DNA from: Enterobacter asburiae
Lineage (GTDB): Bacteria > Pseudomonadota > Gammaproteobacteria > Enterobacterales > Enterobacteriaceae
Assembly (NCBI RefSeq): GCF_024599655.1
Contig: NZ_CP102247.1
Location: forward strand, 2,046,001-2,110,000
Direction of reading: 5' to 3'
DNA: 64,000 nt
The notes under the pieces were generated by a model. The model did no database searches. It had not been told where the DNA came from and was given only the letters and a program-made list of their open reading frames with translations. This document shows positions 16,821-25,712 of this stretch, in pieces (position 1 is the stretch's first letter; every line of letters begins with the position of its first letter). Position numbers and translations under genes: made by a program.

Positions 16821-19800
16821 ATGCTGACTACACTTCTTTCCATTTTGACCAACCGCATTCTGTGGAGCTTCCTCGGCGTAACGGCGCTTGCGGCGGTGAT
16901 CTGGATGATTGGTCCTCTGTTGTCCATCGTGGACACCCGACCGCTTGAGTCTGAACAGAACCGTATTATCAGCATTGCCGTGGTCTATCTGCTCTGGGCG
17001 CAGGGCCACATTCTGCCGCGCCTGTACAATGCCTGGCTGAACCGCAAGCTGATGGACAAGCTCAAAGAGAATACCGCCAGCCCGGAAGCCGCGGATCCGC
17101 AGAAGCGACTGAACAGCGAGGAGCAGATCCTCGCCAGCCGCTTTGATGAAGCCGCGCAGATGCTGAAAAAAGCGCACTTCAGCAAGGCGGGCCAGGGCGC
17201 CCAGTGGACGCAGCGCTTCAGCACGCAATATCTCTATCAGCTGCCGTGGTACGTCATTATCGGCGCGCCGGGCTCCGGTAAAACCACGGCGCTGGTCAAT
17301 TCCGGGCTGCAGTTCCCGCTGGCCGACCGTTTCGGTAAGACCGCGCTGCGGGGCATTGGCGGCACGCGTAACTGCGACTGGTGGTTCACCAATGAGGCGG
17401 TGCTGCTGGACACGGCGGGTCGCTATACCACCCAGGAAAGCGAGCAGGTGCAGGACGCCGGCGAATGGCTGGAGTTCATGGGGTTACTGCGTAAGTATCG
17501 CCGCCGCCAGCCGATCAACGGCGTCATCATCACCATCAGCATTTCTGACCTGCTCACCCAGTCCGCCGAGGCGTCCCGTCAGCAGGCGGTGAACCTGCGT
17601 CAGCGTCTGTCCGAGCTGCATGAACAGCTGGGTATCCGCTTCCCGGTGTACGTGATGGTGACCAAGGCCGACCTGCTTAAAGGCTTCCGCGCCTGGTTTG
17701 CCGACTACGACAAAGCGCAGCGCGAACAGATCTGGGGCTTTACCCTGCCGTGGGAGCAAACCAAACACGCCGATTACGACCTGATGGGCAACTTCCAGCA
17801 GGAGTTTTCTCTGCTCCAGCAGCGTCTCGATGCCGGGCTGCCGGAAACCATGCTGAAAGAGCATGACGCGAAAACCCGCGCGGAGGCGTATCTCTTCCCG
17901 CAGGAGTTCGCCGCGCTGCGTCCGCTGCTGGCGGACTACCTGAGCACGGTCTTTGCCCGCTCCAACTTCGAAACCGAGTTCTCTCCGCGCGGGATCTACT
18001 TCGCCAGCGGGACTCAGGAAGGCATGCCGTTCGACCGCGTGATGGGCGAACTGAACCGCGCGCTGTCGCTGCCGGAAGGGGGGGAGGCGGATAACTGGGA
18101 TTCGGTCAGCAAAGAAGCGCCTATCCCGGGTGCTAAAGGTCAGAGTTTCTTCATTAAGAACCTGCTGCAAAACGTCATCTTCCAGGAAGCCGGGATCGCG
18201 GGCGAAAACCGCTGGTGGGAGCTGCGCAACCGGGCGGTGATCTGGTCCGGCTACGCGGCGCTGCTGGCCCTGCTGGCGATCCTCGGCGGTCTGTGGCTGA
18301 CCAGCTATGCCAAAAACAAAACCTATCTGGCGGAGGTGGATGCGAAGGTGCCGCTGCTGGACCAGCAGAGCAAGGCGTTACAGAACCAGCCGCAGCGTGA
18401 CCTGTTCGATCTGCTGCCGCTGCTGAATGGTCTGGTCGACCTGCCGAAAAGCGACGCGTTTGATGTCAACGATCCGCCAGTTTCCCGCCGTATGGGGCTC
18501 TATCGCGGGGATGACGTCAGCGATGCCGCGCAGTCTCTTTACCAGAAAGCGCTGGATCAGATGCTGTTGCCAGCCGTCGCCATGCACATCACTACTTGGC
18601 TTCGCAACGACAACGGCAGCGATGTGGAATACAGCTATGAAGCGCTGAAAGCCTATCAGATGCTGTATCAGCCGAAGCGCTATGATGGCAAATTCCTGCA
18701 TTCGTGGGTGATGCTCAATCTGCAGCGAAATCTGCCGCAGAACGTCACGAAGGCGCAGCTGCAGCAGCTTGAATGGCACCTGACGCAGCTGCTGGAACCG
18801 AAAATTCAGGCCTCGCCGTACGCGCAGGATGAATCTCTGGTTGCCCGCGAAAGAGCGATGATCAATAAGCAGCCGCTCTCCACGCGCGTATACGGTCGTC
18901 TCAAACGCCTGCTGGAACATGATGACAACCTGAAGCCGGTCTCCCTTTCCGACCTTGGCGGACCGCAGAGCGAGCTGGTGTTTTCACGCAAAAGCGGCAA
19001 GCCGGTGAGCGAAGGCGTACCGGGTCTGTATACGCCGGACGGCTACTGGAAAAGCTTTAACGGCCAGATTGACAGCGTAACCACCGCCCTGCACGAGGAC
19101 GACGCCTGGGTGCTGGGGGCCGCCACGGCGCAGGAGGATAAACAGCAGATCGATAACGCCGTGCGCCAGCTCTACATGCGCGACTTTATCGCTAACTGGG
19201 ATCGCTTTCTCGCTGACATTCAGCTCAATAACAGCGCCGATCTTTCCCAGCGCATCAACACCGCGCGCCTGCTCTCCGGCGCAAACTCGCCGCTGCGCCG
19301 TCTGGTGCAGAACCTGAGCCAGGTCCTGACGCTGTCACGCAATGCGCCAGCGCCCGAAGATGCGGGTAAAGCGCAGGCGCAGAGCAACCGCGCCACCCGC
19401 ACGCTGGAAGCCCTGTTCAGCAACAATGACGCTGCGCCGACCCAGGCCGCCGTGGTCACCCAGGCGCCGGAACAGCTGGTGACCGACCACTATGCGCCGA
19501 TGATTGAGCTGGCGCAGCCGCTGGAGAAGGGCGGGAAAACCATCGTGTTTGATGATTTTCTCAAGCAGGTGGATGAGCTCTATCGCTACCTGACCGCCGT
19601 TCAGGACGCGGCCAACAGCGGTATGCCGGCACCGGGCGGCGAGGCGATCAGCCGTCTGCAGGCCAGCGCCGGTCGCCTGCCGGGCGGTCTGCAAACCATG
19701 TTCAGCAATATGGCGGTGGGCGCCAGCAGCGATACCCAGCGCCGTGACCTGGAAAACGTGCGTAAGCGGATTAACGTTGAGGTGGGTGGATTCTGCCGTC

Positions 19801-20441
19801 AGGCGATTGCCGGTCGCTACCCGCTGGTGCGCAGCGCCAGCACCGAGGTCACCCCTGACGATCTCGCGCGCATGTTTGCGCCGGGAACCGGGCTGATGGA
19901 CGCTTTCTTCCGCGACAATCTGACCAATAAAGTGGATACCACGCAGGCAAACTGGCGCTTTATGCCGGGCATCGACGGTAAAACGCTGCCGGGAAGTGAA
20001 GGGCTGCTGAGGCCGTTCCAGCAGGCCCAGTCGATTCGCGACGCCTTCTTTGCTAATGGCGCCACGACGCCGTCCTTTAAAGTGACGGTTCGCACCGTGC
20101 GAATGGATAACACCATTCTGAACCTGACGCTGGACGTTGACGGCCAGCTGCTGCGCTACAGCCACGGTCCGCAGGCCGTGCAGATCATGAACTGGCCGGG
20201 GCCGGGCGGCACCAACCAGGTCCGCATGCAGCTGGGGCTGGCTAACGGCAGCACGGCGACGCTGGTCACCAACGGCGCCTGGGCGCTCAACCGCTTCTTC
20301 GATAAAGCGAGCACCAGCCCGGGCGCGGGTAGCCTGAGCCGTCAGGCCACCTTCAGCGTCGACGGACATCAGGTCACGCTGGAGTTTGCGCCTAACAGCA
20401 TACGTAACCCGTTCCAGCTTCCCCGTTTCTCATGCCCATAA
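16821..20441 (+). CDS. tssM: T6SS inner-membrane protein TssM (IcmF)
   Basis: TssM spans the inner membrane and periplasm and contacts TssJ at the outer membrane. The 1206-residue protein is full length. Two N-terminal hydrophobic helices (about 10-65) are followed by a cytoplasmic NTPase-like domain with Walker A GAPGSGKTTAL near residues 149-159, DTAGRYTTQE and the MVTKADLLKGF segment. A third transmembrane helix lies near residues 470-495, then a long periplasmic region with the C-terminal IcmF/TssJ-binding domain (NLTLDVDGQLLRYSHGPQ, WPGPGGTNQVRMQ, GAWALNRFFD). The Walker motif is intact. The gene follows tssL by 2 bp and precedes tagF. Confidence 0.96.
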   Translation: MLTTLLSILTNRILWSFLGVTALAAVIWMIGPLLSIVDTRPLESEQNRIISIAVVYLLWAQGHILPRLYNAWLNRKLMDKLKENTASPEAADPQKRLNSEEQILASRFDEAAQMLKKAHFSKAGQGAQWTQRFSTQYLYQLPWYVIIGAPGSGKTTALVNSGLQFPLADRFGKTALRGIGGTRNCDWWFTNEAVLLDTAGRYTTQESEQVQDAGEWLEFMGLLRKYRRRQPINGVIITISISDLLTQSAEASRQQAVNLRQRLSELHEQLGIRFPVYVMVTKADLLKGFRAWFADYDKAQREQIWGFTLPWEQTKHADYDLMGNFQQEFSLLQQRLDAGLPETMLKEHDAKTRAEAYLFPQEFAALRPLLADYLSTVFARSNFETEFSPRGIYFASGTQEGMPFDRVMGELNRALSLPEGGEADNWDSVSKEAPIPGAKGQSFFIKNLLQNVIFQEAGIAGENRWWELRNRAVIWSGYAALLALLAILGGLWLTSYAKNKTYLAEVDAKVPLLDQQSKALQNQPQRDLFDLLPLLNGLVDLPKSDAFDVNDPPVSRRMGLYRGDDVSDAAQSLYQKALDQMLLPAVAMHITTWLRNDNGSDVEYSYEALKAYQMLYQPKRYDGKFLHSWVMLNLQRNLPQNVTKAQLQQLEWHLTQLLEPKIQASPYAQDESLVARERAMINKQPLSTRVYGRLKRLLEHDDNLKPVSLSDLGGPQSELVFSRKSGKPVSEGVPGLYTPDGYWKSFNGQIDSVTTALHEDDAWVLGAATAQEDKQQIDNAVRQLYMRDFIANWDRFLADIQLNNSADLSQRINTARLLSGANSPLRRLVQNLSQVLTLSRNAPAPEDAGKAQAQSNRATRTLEALFSNNDAAPTQAAVVTQAPEQLVTDHYAPMIELAQPLEKGGKTIVFDDFLKQVDELYRYLTAVQDAANSGMPAPGGEAISRLQASAGRLPGGLQTMFSNMAVGASSDTQRRDLENVRKRINVEVGGFCRQAIAGRYPLVRSASTEVTPDDLARMFAPGTGLMDAFFRDNLTNKVDTTQANWRFMPGIDGKTLPGSEGLLRPFQQAQSIRDAFFANGATTPSFKVTVRTVRMDNTILNLTLDVDGQLLRYSHGPQAVQIMNWPGPGGTNQVRMQLGLANGSTATLVTNGAWALNRFFDKASTSPGAGSLSRQATFSVDGHQVTLEFAPNSIRNPFQLPRFSCP

Positions 20442-20457
20442 CCGCAAGGACAGCCGT

Positions 20458-21174
20458 ATGACGAATACCCCTGCGATGAACCGCTACAGCTGGTATGGCA
20501 AGTTACCCAGCGCCGGAGATTTTTTGCAGCGTCGCTTTCCTGACACTTTACAGCGCCAGTGGTCACACTGGTTCCAGGTCGGTCTGCTGGCCTGGCAGCA
20601 GGAAGAACAGCGCAGCGGCGAGCGCCAGTTCCAGAAAGCGCCAGTCTGGAATTATGTGGTACCGCCTATGCTGGGCAGCCAGATGATCCAGATGGGCTGT
20701 CTGCTGCCCGGCCGCGACAGCGTTGGCCGACAGTACCCGGTTTGCCTTCAGCAGAGCTTCGCTCCGTCAGAGTGGTCGACCAGCCTGCTCAGCCAGGCCG
20801 AAAGCTGGTACCAGCAGATTGGGCGCCTGGGGCTACACGCGGTGCGCAACAGTTTTTCCGCCTCGCAGCTGGATGAGATGCTGATGACCATTCCGGCACC
20901 GCAGCCCGTGGAGCCGCAAAAGCGTTCCGACATCCTTGATGTAATTGGCTATGACGAGGATGGCCAGAGCACGCTGGGCTGGCCTCAGGCGGCGGAGTGT
21001 TTTGATCCGCTCCGTCAGACCAGCTACTGGTGGACCAACCGCTGCGACGGTTACCCGCTCTACACCCACGTGCACAGCGGTAACTTTACCGGGCAGCTTT
21101 TCACCCTGCTGTTCGACCCGGCAGGGGGCGCCCGTCCGGGGCGTCACGGTCTTTATCCGCCCATGTTTGAATAA
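20458..21174 (+). CDS. tagF: T6SS-associated protein TagF
   Basis: A 238-residue cytoplasmic protein of the TagF/ImpM family. The N-terminal motif RYSWYGKLPSAGDFLQRRFP is diagnostic, and YVVPPMLGSQMIQMGCLLPGRDSVGRQYP also fits. In Pseudomonas and Serratia, TagF represses T6SS firing post-translationally by binding the FHA protein; the presence here of tagH, ppkA and pppA makes that role likely. The start at 20458 follows AAGGA, 16 bp after the tssM stop; a longer frame that overlaps tssM lacks a ribosome site and family similarity. Confidence 0.92.
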   Translation: MTNTPAMNRYSWYGKLPSAGDFLQRRFPDTLQRQWSHWFQVGLLAWQQEEQRSGERQFQKAPVWNYVVPPMLGSQMIQMGCLLPGRDSVGRQYPVCLQQSFAPSEWSTSLLSQAESWYQQIGRLGLHAVRNSFSASQLDEMLMTIPAPQPVEPQKRSDILDVIGYDEDGQSTLGWPQAAECFDPLRQTSYWWTNRCDGYPLYTHVHSGNFTGQLFTLLFDPAGGARPGRHGLYPPMFE

Positions 21175-21185
21175 GCAGGGATCTT

Positions 21186-22202
21186 ATGAATATCGAAGAA
21201 TTTCTCGCGCCAATAAGCCCCGAAAAGCCCTGCGGCGAAAACCTGGAGTACGACGCCGACTTCCAGATCATGAATCAGGCAAGTCTTGGGAAAGCGGAAC
21301 AGCAGTTTGGCGACACCATTATCCCGGCAGAGCCCGCTGACTGGAACACGGTAGAAAAATTCGCCACCAGCCTGCTGACCCGCACCAAAGATCTTCGCGT
21401 ACTGCTGGCGTTAACCCATGCCTGGACGCGCCGCCGCGGGCTTGCGGGCTACGCGGACGGATTATTGCTGGTGCAGGAGGCGATCGCCCGTTACTGGGAG
21501 ACGCTCTATCCGCTGCTGGAAGAGTATGGCGAAACCGATCCGTTCTATCGCATTAACGCCCTGGCAGGGCTGAGCGATAAATCCGACCTCACCGTCGCCG
21601 TGCGAAACGCCTCGCTTCTGCGTTCAAACGGCGATGAAATTTCGCTCCGGGATGCTCAGGCCCTGCTGGACGGCAGCAAGACGGAATGTCCGGACTATCC
21701 CGGCGGTCGTCCACGGCTGATTGACGAACTGGCCCGCGGCGACCAGCCGGGAACCGCCGCGGTTATCGTCATTAACGAACGTCTGCTGGCGATTCGCGAG
21801 CTGCTCACCGGGCATCTCGGTGAAAGCGGCGTGCCTGAGATGGAGCAGCTGCTGAAAACCGTCGGACTGGTCGCCAGCGCGTGTCAGGTGACCGACATCA
21901 GCAAGCTGCTGCCGAGCCGTGAGGCGCAGGCAGAACCACAGGCCGAGCAGCAGTCGGCGTCAGCGCAGCCCGCTCAGCCGGTCACCGACTGGCGCAGCGT
22001 GCAGGTCACCAGCCGCGCCGACGCGCAGCTGATGCTGGAAAAAGCGAAGCAGTATTTTGCGCAGTACGAACCGAGCCACCCCGCACCGCTGATGATTGAA
22101 CGGGTGCAGCGGCTGTCAGAACTTAACTTTATGGACATTATTCGCGACCTGGCGCCAGACGGCGTTAACCAACTTGAAAACATCTTTGGGCGCCGCGAAT
22201 AA
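21186..22202 (+). CDS. tssA: T6SS assembly protein TssA
   Basis: TssA primes and coordinates growth of the Hcp tube and sheath from the baseplate. The 338-residue protein carries the conserved ImpA N-terminal domain (FLAPISPEKPCGENLEYDADF, ADWNTVEKFATSLLTRTKDLRVLLALTHAW) and a Gln/Ala-rich linker around 240-265. A C-terminal helical segment follows (ADAQLMLEKAKQYFAQYEPSHPAPLMIERVQRL), ending in a VNQLENIFG motif. Such a short TssA with a compact C-terminal oligomerisation domain suggests the type that stays at the baseplate, though this cannot be settled from sequence reading. It lies between tagF and tssB in the same operon. Confidence 0.92.
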   Translation: MNIEEFLAPISPEKPCGENLEYDADFQIMNQASLGKAEQQFGDTIIPAEPADWNTVEKFATSLLTRTKDLRVLLALTHAWTRRRGLAGYADGLLLVQEAIARYWETLYPLLEEYGETDPFYRINALAGLSDKSDLTVAVRNASLLRSNGDEISLRDAQALLDGSKTECPDYPGGRPRLIDELARGDQPGTAAVIVINERLLAIRELLTGHLGESGVPEMEQLLKTVGLVASACQVTDISKLLPSREAQAEPQAEQQSASAQPAQPVTDWRSVQVTSRADAQLMLEKAKQYFAQYEPSHPAPLMIERVQRLSELNFMDIIRDLAPDGVNQLENIFGRRE

Positions 22203-22277
22203 CGCGTCCAGGCATTATGACGACAGGCATGGAGCCTGCCGTTTCACCTTCACCGCGCATCTTTGATGGAGAACATC

Positions 22278-22802
22278 ATGGCAATGAGTAACAGTGGGCA
22301 GAAATTCATCGCACGTAACCGTGCCCCCCGCGTGCAGATCGAGTACGACGTAGAGATCTACGGTGCAGAACGTAAGATTCAGCTGCCGTTTGTGATGGGC
22401 GTCATGGCCGATCTGGTCGGCAAACCGGTGGAAAATCTGCCGGCCGTCGACGAGCGTAAGTTCCTCGAAATCGACATCGACAACTTTGACGAACGCATGA
22501 AGGCGCTGAAGCCGCGCGTGGCGTTCCAGGTGGATAACACCCTGACCGGCGAAGGCAAGCTCAATGTTGATCTGACCTTCGACAGCATGGACGACTTCCT
22601 GCCGGATGCGGTGGCCCGCAAGGTTGAGCCGCTGAACAAGCTGCTGGAAGCACGTACCCAGCTCTCCAACCTGCTGACCTATATGGACGGCAAAAACGGT
22701 GCGGAAGAGCTGATCGCTAAAATTCTGCAGGATCCGACGCTGCTCAAATCCCTGAGCCAGTTGCCGAAAAATGACGAAAGCGCGAAAGGTAGCGAGGAAT
22801 AA
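22278..22802 (+). CDS. tssB: T6SS contractile sheath small subunit TssB (VipA)
   Basis: TssB pairs with TssC to form the contractile sheath around the Hcp tube. The 174-residue protein begins MAMSNSGQKFIARNRAPRV and continues with the strand VQIEYDVEIYGAERKIQLPFVMGV, both nearly invariant in the family. The acidic region ERKFLEIDIDNFDERM and a helical C-terminus used in intersubunit contact and ClpV recognition follow. ATG 22278 is preferred over 22266 because GGAG lies six bases upstream and homologues start MA(I/M)SNSGQKF. tssC starts 3 bp after its stop. Confidence 0.95.
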   Translation: MAMSNSGQKFIARNRAPRVQIEYDVEIYGAERKIQLPFVMGVMADLVGKPVENLPAVDERKFLEIDIDNFDERMKALKPRVAFQVDNTLTGEGKLNVDLTFDSMDDFLPDAVARKVEPLNKLLEARTQLSNLLTYMDGKNGAEELIAKILQDPTLLKSLSQLPKNDESAKGSEE

Positions 22803-22805
22803 TCG

Positions 22806-24305
22806 ATGAGCAACCAGACTCAACAACATGAGCAGCAGGCGGGTCAGGCGTTCAGCCAGGATGAGTTCAGCGCGCTGCTGAACAAAGAGTTCCGCCCGAA
22901 AACCGATCAGGCCCGTTCAGCCGTAGAAAGCGCGGTCAAAACCCTGGCGCAGCAGGCGCTGGAAAATACCGTCACCTTCTCCAATGATACCTACCGCACC
23001 ATTCAGAACCTGATTGCCGGTATCGACGAGCAGCTGTCGCAGCAGGTGAACCAGATCATTCACCACGACGAGTTTCAGAAGCTGGAGAGCGCCTGGCGCG
23101 GTCTGAGCTACCTGGTGAATAACACTGAAACCGACGAGATGCTGAAGATCCGCTTTATGAGCATCTCCAAGCAGGAGCTGGGCCGCACCCTGAAGCGGTT
23201 CAAGGGCGTGGGCTGGGACCAGAGCCCGATCTTCAAGAAAATCTACGAGCAGGAGTACGGTCAGTTCGGCGGCGAGCCGTTTGGCTGCATCGTGGGCGAC
23301 TACTACTTCGACCACAGCCCGCAGGATGTTGAGCTGCTGGGCGAAATGGCGCGCATCGGCTCTGCGGCGCACTGTCCGTTTATCACCGGTACCGCACCGG
23401 GCGTGATGCAGATGGAGTCCTGGCAGGAGCTGGCTAACCCGCGCGACCTGACCAAGATCTTCCAGAACACCGAATACGCGGCCTGGCGTTCACTGCGTGA
23501 ATCCGAAGATGCCCGCTATCTGGGCCTGGTGATGCCGCGCTTCCTGTCGCGCCTGCCGTACGGCATTCGCACCAACCCGGTCGACAGCTTTGATTTCGAA
23601 GAGCAGACCGACGGCGCGAACCACAACAGCTACTCCTGGGCGAACGCCGCGTACGCGATGGCCGCCAACATCAACCGCTCATTCAAAGAGTACGGCTGGT
23701 GCACCTCGATTCGCGGCGTGGAGTCCGGCGGGGCGGTGGAAAACCTGCCGTGCCACACCTTCCCGAGCGATGACGGCGGCGTGGACATGAAGTGCCCGAC
23801 CGAGATCGCCATCAGCGACCGTCGTGAAGCCGAGCTGGCGAAAAACGGCTTTATGCCGCTGGTTCACCGCAAAAACTCCGACTTTGCCGCCTTCATCGGC
23901 GCGCAGTCGCTGCAGAAACCGGCTGAGTACCATGACCCGGATGCCACCGCTAACGCGCGTCTGGCCTCTCGTCTGCCGTACCTGTTCGCCTGCTGCCGCT
24001 TTGCCCACTACCTGAAGTGCATCGTGCGCGACAAAATCGGCTCCTTCCGCGAGCGCGAAGAGATGGAGCGCTGGCTGAACGACTGGGTAATGAACTACGT
24101 GGACGGTGACCCGGCGAACTCTTCTCAGGAGACCAAGTCCCGCAAACCGCTGGCGGCTGCGGAAGTGCAGGTGCAGGAAATTGAAGACAACCCGGGCTAC
24201 TACGCCGCGAAGTTCTTCCTGCGTCCGCACTACCAGCTGGAAGGTCTGACCGTTTCCCTGCGTCTGGTTTCTAAACTGCCGTCGCTGAAGACGAAAGACG
24301 CGTAA
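22806..24305 (+). CDS. tssC: T6SS contractile sheath large subunit TssC (VipB)
   Basis: TssC is the main sheath protein. The 499-residue length is standard. Characteristic segments are HDEFQKLESAWRGLSYLV, GQFGGEPFGCIVGDYYFDHS, MPRFLSRLPYG, FDFEEQTDG, WCTSIRGVESGGAVENLPCH and, at the end, AKFFLRPHYQLEGLTVSLRLVSKLP. All are found in order with no breaks. It is coupled to tssB. A 374-bp gap with a BIME and inverted repeats separates it from hcp, so hcp is probably also transcribed from its own promoter. Confidence 0.96.
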   Translation: MSNQTQQHEQQAGQAFSQDEFSALLNKEFRPKTDQARSAVESAVKTLAQQALENTVTFSNDTYRTIQNLIAGIDEQLSQQVNQIIHHDEFQKLESAWRGLSYLVNNTETDEMLKIRFMSISKQELGRTLKRFKGVGWDQSPIFKKIYEQEYGQFGGEPFGCIVGDYYFDHSPQDVELLGEMARIGSAAHCPFITGTAPGVMQMESWQELANPRDLTKIFQNTEYAAWRSLRESEDARYLGLVMPRFLSRLPYGIRTNPVDSFDFEEQTDGANHNSYSWANAAYAMAANINRSFKEYGWCTSIRGVESGGAVENLPCHTFPSDDGGVDMKCPTEIAISDRREAELAKNGFMPLVHRKNSDFAAFIGAQSLQKPAEYHDPDATANARLASRLPYLFACCRFAHYLKCIVRDKIGSFREREEMERWLNDWVMNYVDGDPANSSQETKSRKPLAAAEVQVQEIEDNPGYYAAKFFLRPHYQLEGLTVSLRLVSKLPSLKTKDA

Positions 24306-24344
24306 AAGCGTCAGACTGCTGACAACGTGCGTTTAGTGAGTTTC

Positions 24345-24441
24345 GCCCGGCGGCGCTACGCTTGCACGGGCCTACGATGAAACGTGCAATCTATTGATAT
24401 CGTTGCTCAATGTAGGCCGGGTAAGCACAGCGCCACCCGGC
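24345..24441. repeat. BIME: two REP units in opposite orientation
   Basis: The first REP unit (24345-24375) has GCCCGG ... ACGGGC followed by CTAC. The second (24412-24441) begins GTAGGCCGGGTA and ends CCACCCGGC. They are inverted relative to each other with a 36-bp spacer. This pair lies inside the T6SS operon, between tssC and hcp, where it may act as an mRNA 3'-end or processing signal. Confidence 0.75.
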
Positions 24442-24679
24442 AAGAAAGACGGCTAAATTGTTAATGCTGTCCTTAACAGGTTCCAGAATAACGCACGGTA
24501 ATAATGACTTCACATTCCTTCCGTTATTTCGAAGGAATGTAAGACTGTCAAATGACACGGGTCATTTGATGTGAGGCAGAGGTAAAATATGGACGGTTTT
24601 ATTCAGCCCCATGCTTTCCTGTTTGCCATATAAGTGCTTTTTCGAAAGCAATATTGTTCATCCACGAAGAGTAGATATT
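24442..24679 (+). promoter_or_regulatory. hcp leader with three hairpins
   Basis: Three exact inverted repeats are seen: ACATTCCTTC / GAAGGAATGT (arms 24512-24521 and 24531-24540), CAAATGAC / GTCATTTG (24549-24556 and 24561-24568, 4-nt spacer), and TGCTTT-TTCG-AAAGCA (24635-24650), a UUCG-loop hairpin 30 bp before the hcp ATG. The first two could be protein-binding sites or RNA stems; the last is likely in the 5' untranslated region of hcp. No U-run follows the stems, so they are not simple terminators. Confidence 0.55.
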
Positions 24680-25162
24680 ATGGCTATTGATATGTTTCTG
24701 AAGGTCGAGGGTGTTACGGGCGAATCTAAAGATTCTAACCACACCGGCTGGACTGATATTACCTCCTTCTCCTGGGGCGCTTCCCAGCCAGGTAATATGA
24801 GCGTTGGCGGTGGCGGCGGTGCCGGTAAAGTTAACTTTAACGACCTGCACGTAAACGCGCTGATCGACAAATCCACCACAGCTGTCCTGAAACACTGCGC
24901 CAGCGGTAAACACCTGACTAAAGTTGAGCTGTCCGTCTGTAAAGCCGGCGGCCAGCAGGTGGAATACTCCCGCATTACGCTGGAAGATGTGCTGGTCACT
25001 TCTGTTCAGTACACCGGTGCAGACAACGGCGATACCGTTGGTGTGACCTATGCATTCCAGGCTGCGAAAGTGAAACAGCAGTACTGGGAGCAGACCACTT
25101 CTGGTGGTAAAGGTGCTGAAAGCAGCGCTGGCTGGAACATCAAAGAAAACAAAGAAGCATAA
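24680..25162 (+). CDS. hcp: T6SS tube protein Hcp (TssD)
   Basis: Hcp forms hexameric rings that stack into the secreted inner tube and can carry small effectors. The 160-residue protein begins MAIDMFLKVEGVTGESKDS, the canonical Hcp start, and contains GWTDITSFSWGASQPG, the Gly-rich loop GGGGGAGKVNFNDL and the strand VGVTYAFQAAKVKQQYWEQ. ATG 24680 gives the standard length; in-frame codons upstream encode no Hcp-like sequence. It is followed by a GAAA-loop hairpin and then by tae4, whose product is expected to be loaded in the Hcp lumen, as known for Tae4-type amidases. Confidence 0.96.
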   Translation: MAIDMFLKVEGVTGESKDSNHTGWTDITSFSWGASQPGNMSVGGGGGAGKVNFNDLHVNALIDKSTTAVLKHCASGKHLTKVELSVCKAGGQQVEYSRITLEDVLVTSVQYTGADNGDTVGVTYAFQAAKVKQQYWEQTTSGGKGAESSAGWNIKENKEA

Positions 25163-25166
25163 TAAT

Positions 25167-25190
25167 AGTGGGCCCGAAAGGGCTCACTTT
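25167..25190 (+). terminator. GNRA-loop hairpin between hcp and tae4, possible attenuator
   Basis: AGTGGGCCC-GAAA-GGGCTCACT forms a nine-pair stem (one G-U) closed by a GAAA tetraloop, beginning 5 nt after the hcp stop and followed only by TTTATCC. The short U tract suggests partial termination or 3'-end protection rather than a strong terminator, which would let hcp mRNA exceed that of the downstream effector genes. Confidence 0.55.
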
Positions 25191-25220
25191 ATCCTGAGCT
25201 TCTTATCAAGGAGAAATGAG

Positions 25221-25712
25221 ATGTCTCAAATGCGTCCTGCTTTTGGCGCCGCCTGGAACCGATTCAGAGAAGTGAACGTAAACGTAGAACAGGTTGGCAA
25301 GTTATTGGGTGGAAAAGTTCAGCATAATATCGACGCCGGTATTTTTAAAAATGCCTGCCCAATACGTATGAGCTACGTCTTGAATTATTGTGGCATTCCG
25401 ATTCCTTCTAATAGCAAATATGCGACAGTGACCGGAAACGACAAAAAGCGCTATATGTTCCGCGTTAAAGATATGATTGCATTTCTACCCACGGTACTGG
25501 GCAATGCAGATATGTCAGTCTCTTCCCCAACGCCTGCCCAATTTGCTGGTAAGCAAGGTATTATCATCTTTACCGGTCACGGCTGGAGCGATGCAACCGG
25601 GCATGTAACACTCTGGAATGGAAATATTTGCTCTGATGACTGTCATTTCCTTGGTTCTCCAGGAAATGGTTCATTTATTCCTACCAACGCAACATTCTGG
25701 AGTCTGAAATGA
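25221..25712 (+). CDS. tae4: T6SS peptidoglycan amidase effector Tae4
   Basis: Tae4 cleaves the gamma-D-glutamyl-mDAP bond of peptide stems in the periplasm of target cells. The 163-residue protein has an NlpC/P60-like fold with the nucleophile Cys46 in NACPIRMSYVLNYCG, His128 in GHVTLWNG, and Asp139 as the likely third member. Cys137 and Cys141 could form the disulfide seen in this family. There is no signal peptide, as expected for a T6SS cargo. AAGGAG precedes ATG 25221. Its stop overlaps the start of tai4 (ATGA), and hcp lies just upstream, supporting Hcp-dependent export. Tae4-Tai4 pairs from Enterobacter and Salmonella are well studied. Confidence 0.93.
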   Translation: MSQMRPAFGAAWNRFREVNVNVEQVGKLLGGKVQHNIDAGIFKNACPIRMSYVLNYCGIPIPSNSKYATVTGNDKKRYMFRVKDMIAFLPTVLGNADMSVSSPTPAQFAGKQGIIIFTGHGWSDATGHVTLWNGNICSDDCHFLGSPGNGSFIPTNATFWSLK

